From Macrocybe gigantea (lineage: Eukaryota > Basidiomycota > Agaricomycetes > Agaricales > Callistosporiaceae): a stretch of DNA of 64,000 nt. Below are positions 13,307 to 24,006 of the stretch, in pieces. The stretch spans positions 248,001 to 312,000 of the forward strand of contig SJRY01000245.1 in assembly GCA_011319805.1 (NCBI GenBank), written 5' to 3'. The notes beneath the pieces are model-generated. The model did not search any database. It was not told the origin of the DNA and was given only the letters and a program-made list of their open reading frames with translations. Positions within the stretch are counted from its first letter, which is position 1; each line of letters begins with the position of its first letter. Made by a program: the position numbers and the translations under genes.

Positions 13307-14282
13307 CTAGATCAAGCACACCACGGCGCCAAATAGAGACAGCAGAGATGCCATGCTCCAGAGCCCGCTTAACCGTCCTACCAGTGACAAGGAACCTGAG
13401 GATCCCTTTACTTCTTTGTCGGATGCCGCACTCTGGAAAATCTCAGAGGGGTTATTGCCATCTACGGAACGAGTTGGTGACTCAATGCTCATCGAGTCTT
13501 CAAACTACAGGAAGTGCATACCAGTGAATGAACCACCGCATTGGGTTTGAAGGGTCTCCTGGGTGCCGCTAGTCGCGAACAGCTCCGGAGCGTCTTGTTT
13601 GCCAATATTATATGCCGCTTTGATACAGTCAGTACACGACAAATTAGCAGGCACGTTTGTGCCCTGGCGTGGACCGTTTGCGAACAGGGAAATAATGTTG
13701 TCGATGCTCAGGGTGCCCAGCACCTTCTCGTAATTGGTCAAGGTCTGCGTAATGCAGTTGGTTCCACCGTTGTCGCTGGTACTAAAAAGAAAGGAAACGT
13801 CATCAGCAAGAAGAACGCCCGGCTGCAGCAAGTGAAAATTACTCTTTGAGGCAGGCGATTTTCCTCACCATCGGATAATAGTGTTGAACGGCGGTGGTAA
13901 CTTGGTCGTTGTTGGTGTTGGTGTTGTAGCCCAAAGCACCCAGCTCGGTGGCACAGCCAGTTGTGGCATTTTTGACGATAACCGCTAGTGTATCATTGCT
14001 ACAGGACTGAGACGCACAGACGCTCGTCAACCAATTGTTGACGGGACCGATGACGGAGGTGTTGCTTCCGCCCAAGAACAAAGATACTAGAGGACTGGGT
14101 GTCAGACAAGCGGCGACATCCGCATTGCTCGCAATGCTTGTCAAAGTGCTGGTGCACTGGGATGACAAGCTCTGACTAGGTCAGGGGTTCAGACTAGATC
14201 AGATCCTGTGGGTAAAGAAAACGACACACGCAGAGACGTAGGCAACGAGTGACAGAGAAACTGGAAGGACGGTGAGAAACAT
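13307..14282 (-). CDS. Cysteine-containing secreted, GPI-type protein (DUF7729-like)
   Basis: The start at 14282 encodes a signal peptide (MFLTVLPVSLSLVAYVSA). The mature part opens SSQCTSTLTSIASNADVAAC and continues LTPSPLVSLFLGG, INNWLTSVC-like NNWLTSVCASQSCSNDT, TGCATELGALG, CLKE, NCITQTLTNYEKVLG, LSCTDCIKAAYNIGKQDAPE and TLQTQCGGSFT. The regularly spaced cysteines suggest about five disulfides. The last exon (DGNNPSEIFQSAASDKEVKG onward) ends in a hydrophobic stretch (LWSMASLLSLFGAVVCLI) at the stop, consistent with a GPI signal. The pattern resembles a family of basidiomycete secreted proteins (DUF7729); I assign it by pattern only. Its function is unknown; a wall or surface role is likely. 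Confidence 0.75.
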
Positions 14283-14694
14283 GGTGGGAGTTGCTGAGTT
14301 AACTTGAATGCGTCGAGCGCATGGTATACTTATATCCTTGTCCTTGGCACACGGCCAACTGGTACCGTGATTGGAAGAGTACTTGTAAGAGACCCTTAGT
14401 CAGTGACAATTTCCTATGCCAACGATGCCTTGATGGGGTTGTGCATGAAACAGCTTTGGTGACGAGGGCACTGTACATAATTACAAAGATGTGGAGGGTC
14501 CCTGGCGACTCCGATGTACATGGCATGCATAGATAGAAATAGATTAGGGTGAAACGCACGTCAAGAAACTGTCTGGCATAAAAGGGTGCAAGGAAAAAAG
14601 CATACACCTTTCTTTCCTCTCAGTATCGTGAGTCATGAATCGAGATCATAGCTTTGCTGTTCTTCTCGCTCTACGCCCTGCATGTAACCAACAC
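14283..14694. other. Intergenic spacer
   Basis: This spacer of about 410 bases lies between two minus-strand genes and should hold the promoter of the Cys-rich gene and the 3' UTR of the coiled-coil gene. No ORF with family resemblance was seen. Confidence 0.5.
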
Positions 14695-17682
14695 TCATGA
14701 AGACAGGAGCTCCGCCCGCGCCCCGTGCGCGAGGAATCCCAGCCTATGATTCCGATTACCAGTGCCGGAGAAAAATTCGCTCTCGTCCTCATTATAGTCG
14801 CGGACAAAGTTCTGCTGTGCATCCGTGGCCTTCTTGAGCTCTACGTCGAGGGTTGTTCGCCTCGTGTTGAGATCCTCTTTATCGACACGAGCGGTAACAT
14901 CGAGTTTTGTATGGTGTGTAGACTGCCCGGCCTTGGAACCGCATACTGGTCGCAACGAATAATCATCACCCATATTACCAGCTGGCGAAGGTGAAAGGTT
15001 CAGCCTGGTCGCGCCCGCAGATGAAGATTTGAGGGACAGCGGATCGTCATCGTCTTCATCAGATAGACCCCGTTTGCCACCCTCCGCGAGAAAACGTTTT
15101 AAAAGTTTTGTGTGTGGGGTAGGAGGACGACGCGTGGGTCGCCGAGGCTTCCTTACCGAGCGTTCCAGGGGTAAAGGGGATGTAGGAAGACGTTTCTTGA
15201 ATGGATCTGTTTCGCCAGCGCTACTTTCCCCTGATGGCGACCGAACACCCTTCTTCGCCAGCTTCACTATATCGTCAGCTGGGTCCTTTTCATTCACAGC
15301 ATGTTCAATGTCATCGGATTTGTCTGTTATGGCTTCACTATGTTCCTCAAGCGGTGATGCTGTTTTCCCGTCAAGACATTTTTGAACAGTCGATTGAACA
15401 TCTTTTGGGGTTTCCACAGGAATGCCAGTGCCTCGGAACCTGAACACATTTCGGAACGGAGGGACAACAGGGGGAGTAGATGGCAAGTTATCATCTATTT
15501 CAGGAACCTCGCGTTCGTTATCGTTGTCGGAGCAGAGGGATGGGGTGCCAGTGGATTCCGGTAACAAGGGTTTCGCATTGCGGATCGGTGGTTCTAAGTT
15601 CGAAGATGGAGGAAACGATTGAGATAACGATGTCAGAGAGGATGAAGAACCCGCAGCTGACGACGTCGACGTATTCGTGCTGGACATCAGACTGGAATCA
15701 GACAGTGGTAATGAACGTCGTCTAATTGCCATATCTAGTATACGTCGTGTGAGTTCGGCGCATGAGTATTACAGAAGGAAGCCTACGGAGGTCGTTTTGG
15801 TAATCGAAGAACGCTATGTTGTTGAAGGACCGCTTCCTTTTTCCACCAACACCGGTCGAATTGGTCAATGGCGGTTGGGCATTGTCAGGCAAAGCCGGCG
15901 GGCCCACGATCGACAAGCTCGGTTCGCCCCTCCGCCCCGTCTCACTTAGGGTCATACCGAGGTCCTTACCGACTTTCCTCAGTCGGACCGTCTTCATTTC
16001 ATTCAAAAAGGCTGCCATCTTGTCTGGAGGTATACCCACGGTTGGCAGTCCTTGACGCTTGGACGGGTGGAGGGGATTGATTGGTGCCTCGACTGGTGGG
16101 GGTGCATGTTTGAGTGCAAGGCGAGCTGAGGCAAAGAGTGTTGAAGAGCTAATTTGGGAACCTAAAGACAGCGATATCGAGGTGCGAGGAGGCGGTGGCG
16201 GTGGCGGCGGCGGTGGAGGAGGCATTAATGACGGCGATGAGACAATGGGACGCTTCGATAGCTGAAAATGGATGAAAAATCTATGAGCCAAAGGAAATGC
16301 GCACGATACGAACCTCCTCCCTGAGCCTGGCGATCTCTTCCTCCAAGACCCTTATGCGTTCCTTATCCTTGGCTCTTTCCTGCTCTGCTTCCTCTTCATG
16401 GCGCAAAATACTCATATCGGAATTGGCCTGCTCCCTCTCCAGCTCCCGCCTCTTCTCGTTCCTCTGTTGCTGCTCCCGAGCCGCAGCCAATTCTTGCTCT
16501 ATACCGCGAACGCGTAGATCACTGGACACGTCCTCTTCCTTGATCCGCTGATCCTCATCATCTATGACGATAGCATTTTCCTTACTCCTTCCCATTTCAT
16601 CGTCCACTTTCCAGGAAGTTCCGTTTGGAGAAGGAGAATGATCACGATTACGTCCACGATTACGCCCGTCTCCGGCGTGCGACATCCGATATGGAGAATT
16701 GTTTGGACTTGGAAGGAGTATGAAAGGGTCGGCATCATCTTCGCCTAGCCGGAACCGTTCCACAGCAGCTTTCACGGATGATTCCATACGAGCAGATTGG
16801 GGCCGTTCAGAAAGGGCTCCAGACGCATTGACTGGAGAGGATGGAAGCTGAACCTGGGTTTCGCCATTTCCATTAAGGTGAACATGTCTTTCATTGGTAG
16901 TGGTGGTCGTGGTGGAGAATGAGGTAGGTGGAGAGGGCGAGTGCGGCATAATGGAGGGCGAACGAGGGAAAAATGATCCTGGCATGTTGACAGACTTGTG
17001 ATGACGGGACGCAGTAGTAGAAATGGAACACCGCTGTGATGAGGAAGGTTTCCGCTGTGATGAGGAAGATTTGCGCGGTTCTGAAGGACGAAAACTTTAG
17101 CAGCTTCTGAGAACCGCAGGCAGGCTGATCATTACCGCTGCGACCTAAAGAATTCTGGGGAGAATAACACTCTCTTGAAGGCGCTTTTCTTTGGCGAGAC
17201 TCAGAGCGGGAAGGCGGGTCGTCCTAGAAGAGATACTACGATTATGGACCAACTGCGGGGTGGGACGGGACGTACCTCGATATAAGACGGGTCGTCTCGA
17301 TCGCCCGGTGCGCGGACAATCTCTACCTCATCATCTGATGACTGAAAAACAGATTCCTCTGAGACGGCTGGTTGAGAACCAGATACTATGCAGGACCGAA
17401 GGTTGGAGTACCTTGAGAATGCTCTGCAAATAAAGGATGACGTTCTCTGCGCTTTCTGCGATGCAGATCTCGCTTCTGTTTGGAAGGGACGCGACGGGCG
17501 TTGGTAGGGACAACGGTCTTCGTTTTCTGGGAATTACGCGACTCCAGTTGAGGCGAGTCGGGTTGGAGAGGATTGAGTTGAGTGTTCCCTGTTGCACTCG
17601 CGACGAAGACCTCGAATTCGCGAGAAACGAAGCTAAGGACTCCGGAGAGCAAGCCAGACGCGGAGGTGGTCGGGCTGGTCAT
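14695..17682 (-). CDS. Polyproline, coiled-coil protein with WH2-like motif
   Basis: The start at 17682 (MTSPTTSASGLLSGVLSFVS, then REFEVFVASATG) is preferred; an in-frame ATG at 17724 is also possible. Several short exons follow, then an exon at 16281-16985. That exon holds a disordered Ser/Pro region and a strong coiled coil (QELAAAREQQQRNEKRREL through LEEEIARLREEV). The next exon has a run of 12 prolines followed by RTSISLSLGSQ. It then has DKMAAFLNEMKTVRLRKVGK, which fits a WH2 actin-monomer motif (amphipathic helix, then L-R-K-V), and SFNNIAFFDYQNDL. The last exon is acidic and Ser-rich and ends ELLSS. Polyproline next to WH2 is the logic of actin nucleation factors, so an actin-linked role is a hypothesis. 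I do not recognise an orthologue. Confidence 0.7.
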
Positions 17683-17780
17683 GGAGGAGAACAAGGTGTG
17701 GTATTTGCGTATGTTTTGCGGCACCCCGAAGAACCGAGGACGTCGCGTGACGTCAATTTGTTACGTAATATTCATGACTA

Positions 17781-20477
17781 CTAACTAGACGTGTTGTCCG
17801 CACCACGCTGCATAAAGGACTGTAGCATCTCATAACTTACATTCGCGCCGCCAACTCCTGAACCTGTGTCTCTCATAACCCCATTTCCACGTGCCATGCC
17901 TCCACCGAGCATGCCTCCCATCTGTCCCATCCCAATACTACTCATCATATCGGGTGCCATCATCTGGCCATACGTGCTCTGGGCAGCCATCGGAACACGA
18001 GAGGCCGGATTAAATGGCGACCCGAGGACAGACGTCTGTTGCTGATTGGGAATTATATTCATGCCATTATCCATCGCAATGTTGTTATTCGTGTTTGTCA
18101 GACCTGGCCCGACTCCGCCGGTTATGCTTGCATTCAACATTGCTTGTTGTACCCGTTCCTTTTGTCGTTTCAGTTGTGCCATGATCACCTCCCGCTGTGC
18201 GGGTGTCATAGCATTCATCCGAGCAACCAGCCCTACCCCAGGCAGAGGGATCGATTTTGGATAGTCTGGAATACCTGTTAAGGGGAAGAATGCACCGACA
18301 AGCCTCTCCGTGCTTAGTGCGATGATCAGAACATTGGCGCCTTGATCACCAGAGGGGCGTGTCCAGGCTGCTGTAGCATACTGTCATCAGGGGGCATCAA
18401 CCTCCAATAACTGGCAACCTTCTTCCGCGACCACTCACAATGTTCTTGGTCTGCAGCATCTGCACGAAATTCATGAAATTTGTTTCGTTCGATTTAGGAT
18501 CCGGAATCCCTTGGGTCTGCGCTTGGAACGTGCAAACAACAGGATTCGTTTGTCTGAACCACTGTTGGAGAACGGGCGCCGGTGCCGCTGGATCTCTCGT
18601 GGGCACGAGTGTCAGCGTCCGAGGCCACGTGTCCGCGCGACTAGTCGAGGCACTGCCTATCAGTGAGTGTTCAGATAGTCGAGCAATTTCTTTACCTGTT
18701 CTCGGCGCTATTACAGCTTGCGATCACATAAGCCCCCATGTCTTTCTTCCCGCTCGCATCAAGGCCGCTCCACGCAAAGGATCCCGTCCAAACGACCGCC
18801 ATCGGCCCCTTTTGCCTGCCGTGTCCTGTATGTGATGATAAACCAGCTTGCTGAGGTGGCTGTTGCCGGATCGGCGAGGGTGCCGCAGGTGACGTTTCGG
18901 TACTTGAATTCTGGAGCATTGTTGAAATAGGATGGCCCTGCGACGTTGGTCTATTCTTTTGCTGTTGCTCGATCAATTTGTGCATTTGTGCAGCCACAGC
19001 GGGATTGACGGGTAGGCGCGCGGGATGAGAGGAAGGGTGTTGTAAATTGGCCATAGGTAGCGTCACGGTCGCCTGATTATCACCAGAGGTAGAAGAAAGC
19101 GCAGATGTAGAAGCGGTATTGCTCTGGGAAGACGATGCGTTGCGTTGGGCAATCATCTGTTCGTATATTTTGGATAAATAAAATTTCACTTTTCTGAGAT
19201 GCATGACCTTCTCCGCAAATTGGGTTTTCAGAGGCTCTACCGTACCAGGATCTCCTGCCTTGCGAGTTGTCTCGATCACTGCTTGCATACGCTTGAGCTG
19301 TTCTTCAAGAGCACGTGCATTCATCATCAGCGTCTGATATTGCTGTGCTGTGGGTAGTGGTATAGGGGGCTGCATATTAGACGAGTTGGCCGTCGACGGG
19401 GAGGGTTTAAGCTGATTCATTGGCGCGGACGGTGTGGGCGAAGCATGCTGCACAAGCTTGGGACGTTTAGATTCTGGAGTCTTGTCGTTGACGTTCGGGG
19501 ATTCTGCCGGGCGTTTAATAGCTTCAATGGCATTGAAATGCATTTCAGTACCACAGCGTTAAAGCAGGCACACCTCCTACCTTTAGCAGGTGCCGCAGAG
19601 AATCCCGCAAGCAATACAGTATGCAAGGGGCGGATCGGGAACCACGGTTCTTTCGGAGTACCAGATGCCAACTGAATTCGGCGAGTCTTTCGCCAGTGAT
19701 TAGATAAGGGTACAGGGAGACACGTACTGCACTGTGCAACTGCGCGAACTGCAAAAGATTTGTACGCAGATTTATGGTGCTTAGATGTATGTTCCTCTAC
19801 ATTTATGTGTGTAAGATCGAGCGTCGTACCAATGATGAAGTCAAGGCGCTCTGACCTTTTTGAGTTCGAAAGGCAAGCCGTCCCAGGTAACCGAATCAAG
19901 CGGAGGGGAGTCGTTCCATTGTGGGTGTATTGCCTCGTCTGGTGGAAAGGCGGCGATGTGAAAAATGTGACTGACATGAGAGCGTAAAGGATGAGTGTTG
20001 TCACAGAGGATATCAAAGAGCTGCATTCAAGTGTTTATCGTTCAAGACAGACAGGCGGAGACCGAGGTAAACAAACCTCAATCGCAGCCACGAACCCTTC
20101 CAACGCAGCCATCCCCACTTGGCTACTCGCGTTCGCCTGGCCTATACCAAGCTTTGCGGGATCACTTCGCAGTTCCTCCATGACTTGAGCATGGTCAGCA
20201 AAAAACCGCTTGCATAACAGCGGAGACGGCGCGTTATCTGCAGGACCATAAACCACAAAGGCCATGTAAGTCTTAGAAGACGACCTTCAGAGCAATATCA
20301 GAGGGTGTTAAATAAGAAGAGCCATACTGCGTAGCCAGGATTGGTGTCTCCGAGCCTTTTCAGCATGTGGGAGACATAATCAACAAAAATTCTGCGCCAT
20401 TCTTCGGCGATAGCGAGTGAAGATTCGACGACGAACGCCACAGCCAAAAAGTCGGTCGTCGAAATATTCGAAGTCAT
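17781..20477 (-). CDS. MED25: Mediator complex subunit 25 (MED25-like)
   Basis: The start at 20477 opens a von Willebrand A-type domain: TTDFLAVAFVVESSLAIAEE, WRRIFVDYVSHMLKRLGDTN, MAFVVYGPADNAPSPLLCKR, SQVGMAALEGFVAAIE, LFDILCDNTHPLRSHVSHIF and HIAAFPPDEAIHPQWNDSPP. A Gln/Ser/Pro-rich linker with a coiled segment (LEEQLKRMQAVIETTRKAGD) follows. The PTOV/activator-binding domain then begins: GPMAVVWTGSFAWSGLDASG, KKDMGAYVIASC, VLQQWFRQTNPVVCTFQAQT, FVQMLQTKNI, LSTERLVGAFFPLTGIPDYP. The tail is Met/Gly/Asn-rich. vWA plus PTOV is diagnostic of MED25, which links activators to Mediator. The subunit is best known in animals and plants and is absent from budding yeast. It is divergent from the MMTAG2 gene by 78 bases. 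Confidence 0.85.
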
Positions 20478-20555
20478 GACGTTAAGAGCAGAGAAGGCAG
20501 TGCGTGATCATCATAATGCTCTCCTGTCACAATCGTGACCGTGACACACTCCATC

Positions 20556-21409
20556 ATGTTCGAACCCGTTCGTGGAGGTACTCGCGGTGGCCAGGCAGAA
20601 TTCAAGTGGTCTGATGTTTCTGCGGACAAGGATAGGGAAGTACGCAGTAAAATTATTATTCTAGAAAGGCGTTATTTCTCATCTTAACATGCTCATAGCA
20701 TTATCTCGGACATAGCATCAACGCACCGACAGGGCGGTGGCAGAAGAACAAAGACGTACACTGGTACAATCGTGAAACCAAACGGGGTGAATCCGAGCGG
20801 GATGAAGAAATCAGAAAGATCAAGGAACTGGAGGCCGAAGCCCTTTCAGCAGCACTGTACGCCAATGTTTCTTGGTCGTTCTCCGTGACTTGAACTTTGA
20901 CTGTTCGTGTCAGAGGCTTTGAGACGAAGAAAACCATACCAATGAGTAGCACAGCACCCACGACGAACGGTTCTTCTGCGCTTCCAAATGTTATCACGCC
21001 GGGTGGTCCTGCGTCCTCTGAACCGTCGATCGAGGAGAAATTACGCAGGAAGGCTGAGCGGAAAGAAGAGAAAAGAATGCGCAAGGAAGAGAAAAGGGCT
21101 GCCAAAGAGGCAAGGCGTATTCGTCGCGAGATGGAAAAATCCCATGCACAAAACGAACGGGTTTCTGACCGCGAACCGTCCAGACGCAGGCATAGACGCT
21201 CTTCACGTTCTCGGTCTCAGTCAACTTCCTGGTCGCGATCGCGGTCTCCTTATCGACGTTCTTACTCTTCTCTGCGAACTTATATCAACGTAGACGAGGG
21301 GGGAAGTCGTAGATATGGATATGATCGACCCAGAAGCCGTTCGCGCACACCTGAGAGACGATATTCTGAGCGGGGCCATTGGGATCATCGACACAGGGAC
21401 TATCGATAG
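20556..21409 (+). CDS. MMTAG2-family protein (kinase phosphorylation domain) with RS-rich tail
   Basis: The start at 20556 gives MFEPVRGGTRGGQAEFKWSD, then VSADKDRE. After an intron come NYLGHSINAPTGRWQKNKDV and HWYNRET, then the acidic/basic helix DEEIRKIKELEAEALSAALG. This is the conserved N-terminal block of the multiple myeloma tumour-associated protein 2 (C1orf35) family. After the last intron the frame runs FETKKTIPMSSTAP, then a Lys/Glu/Arg coiled region (RKAERKEEKRMRKEEKRAAK) and an Arg/Ser-rich tail typical of splicing-associated nuclear proteins. The molecular function of the family is not established; a pre-mRNA processing role is inferred from the RS tail. It is convergent with OLA1, 88 bases away. 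Confidence 0.87.
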
Positions 21410-21497
21410 CACTGCAATTCTATACCCTCAAATTGCTATTACTATACAACCGAAATTTATTCTCCTGCGTACGAATATGGTAAATCTGATTGGCATA

Positions 21498-23584
21498 TTA
21501 TGCACCAGCTTTCCAGTAAGCTATATCACCATCCGCCACTGGCAGCGAGGAGTGAGCAACAGAGAAGACACGATAAAGAGCAAAACTTACTCTCATACGG
21601 CTTGCCTTGCTGTCTTAGCTTTCCAGCAGCTTTTACAGCAGCCTCGCTGCCGTATTCCTTCAAATCATCGTAGGACATGATTTCTCCACAGACAAATTTA
21701 TTTTCAAAGTCGGAACTGCAGAGACCATGATTGAGAAGCCCGTGGAAAGGTGAATAAGTTGCAAGGCACGAACTGGATGACACCCGCGGCTTGCGGTGCT
21801 TTGGTTGCCCTTCTGATGGTCCAAGCTCGAACTTCGTCGGGCCCACATGTGAAATATCGAATGAGCTACAAAAAGACACGAGTCAGGATATGTCAACTAG
21901 AGGGACAGCATACAGCACCTCAAGACTACTGTAACCTGCTTGTGTGATCTTTCCTAGAGCACTAGAGGCACCGATTTTTGTTTCTTCTTCTTTCTTCTCC
22001 TCAGGAGTCATTTGAGCTAGCCGTTCTTCCAGGGCGACCGAAAAAGGAATAAGGGGATCTCCTGGGTTGTTGGCGTCGATCCACGCCTTTATCTTGGGAA
22101 GCCTGGCATGAAGTCAGAGTGGTGGAAAAGCGTAAAGGGCGAAAAATCATCACCATTTGTTCTTTTTTCGTACAAAATCTTTCTCGCTCAAGTTGACGAG
22201 ATATGTCACAGGCTTAGCAGTCAAAAGCTGGAGACCATTTACGACCTCTACCTGGTAAAGGGCAGACAATCAGCGATCTCTCCGACAGAGTAATAAATGA
22301 CCACGAAAGGAGCATTGAGTCAGACAAGAAGTGTTTTCAAAGGCAATGTGGGGCGTTACTCCCGCCTCAAAGAGCTGGGTTAATCGAACAAATGTTCTTT
22401 TTCATCACTGCGGAAAGGATGAAGCTGTTGAACAAAAAGCTTGCAATTACCTGCGAGAAAAATCATTGCATCAGTAATCCGGATATGAGGATGACGGGAG
22501 CGTTGAAAATAAAGTGACAGGTGTATGTGAAAAGTCTCCGCTGCGATCGGGTCGGTCGGACCGTCACCTTCATCATGAAGTTGACGGGCGGAAGATGTCA
22601 ATTACCTGACAAGAGCCAACCGATAAGTTTTCCATTCAATGATGAAACGCCAAGAGGCCAACTTCGGCGCACAACGCGTTAGGGAAAAAACCCGTCTCTA
22701 TGGCTTACCTCTTTGTTATTCCAGTCCGCTTTTCTGATATCTTTATTCTCGACGGTAAGAACCTTCAAAATTTTCTCAACAATTGCCTGTAAAGAATTGA
22801 TGTCAAATCGCGAAAAAAACAACTGAGTGTAGTGACATGCAATCTCTTCTTTCTTGGCCTTGTCGGCCAGACTCGTATTCCCAAGAGCCCGACCACTCTT
22901 CTTGAGATTTTCAAGAGTCTTCTCCACCCATTCGATGTCCTTCAGTCTCAATTCCGTCTGAATGATTTCCATATCGCGGGTGGGATCGACGTCACCCTCA
23001 ACATGGGTGACTTCAGGATCATCGAAGGCTCGAACAACCTGGAAAATGCCGTCTACAGCTCTGACATGGGACAAGAAGGCGTTTCCAAGGCCTGCACCGG
23101 TGGAAGCGCCCTACAAAACAAAACAACAAAATAGGGAATCTAGTTGTGTGTCGTGGTAAAATTGACGCACAGCGGTGAGGCCGGCGATGTCAATGCAAGT
23201 AAGGAATGCGGGCACGCGTGAGACTGGCTTATAAGTCTCGCATAGCCAGTCGAAGCGGGCATCGGGCACAGGGATACGTGCTTCTTCCGGATTTATCGTT
23301 GCATAGGGAAAATTAGCCGCTTTCCCGAGGTCTAGATGACAAATGAGAAATCAAGCGTTTGAGACGTGTCCCCATATCGACAAGCACACCGGTTTCGGAA
23401 AGGACGTTAAAGAAGGATGATTTTCCAACATTAGGGAGACCTTGGAAAAGATATAGATGTTGAGAAGGAAAGGTCGAGAAGAAGCTGAAGGAGGGCACAA
23501 ACCTACAATGCCGATCTTGAGGTTGTTGCCTGGTCTGCCAAGCAGAATTTTCTTCTCGGGCGCTGGGGCCTTCTTGGGAGGCAT
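21498..23584 (-). CDS. OLA1: Obg-like ATPase OLA1 (YchF family)
   Basis: A cytosolic P-loop NTPase of the TRAFAC/Obg group that prefers ATP and associates with ribosomes and stress responses. The start [20 protein letters not shown] is at 23584. Motifs in order: [19 protein letters not shown] (P-loop), [32 protein letters not shown] (G3 as DIAG), [40 protein letters not shown] and a coiled-coil region. G4 appears as [23 protein letters not shown] in place of N-K-x-D is the hallmark of ATP specificity. The TGS domain ends with [37 protein letters not shown] and [10 protein letters not shown]. All junctions I checked keep frame. Many introns. The protein looks complete. Confidence 0.94.
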
Positions 23585-24006
23585 CCTTTTCTTTGCTTGA
23601 CAGATAGACGAACTGGAAAAGTAGCTCGAGAGCAGGCCAAACTGTAGTCGGGCAGAAGTATGGCTTGGGACACGACAAAGCGTCCAGATGCGATATCCGA
23701 CAGTCAATCGATCAACCATATTTGGCAGAGCGAAAAAAAAAAAGGGTGTCAACTTGCACAAATAGTCACTCAGACTCACGTGCTGACTTTGAGTGCATTC
23801 TTTTTCTCATGTTTGACAACGAAGTGGACGCTGCGACGTGTGACGCGCGGTGAAAAATCGCAAATCATTCTTTTGCCACAAGTCTTTCCGTGTCAAATGC
23901 CCTTCTTGACTATACACAGAGTTTGACTTTCCATCAATCCTCCAACACCATTTAATATGTCCGAGCAACCCCCGATTCCGCAAGCGTTTCCCTCTTTCTT
24001 CGCAAA
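23585..24006. other. Divergent intergenic region OLA1/DUF6534 gene
   Basis: About 420 bases separate the two divergent start codons. It contains an A12-type tract near 23733-23744 that could exclude nucleosomes. No gene was recognised. Promoters for both neighbours are expected here. Confidence 0.5.
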
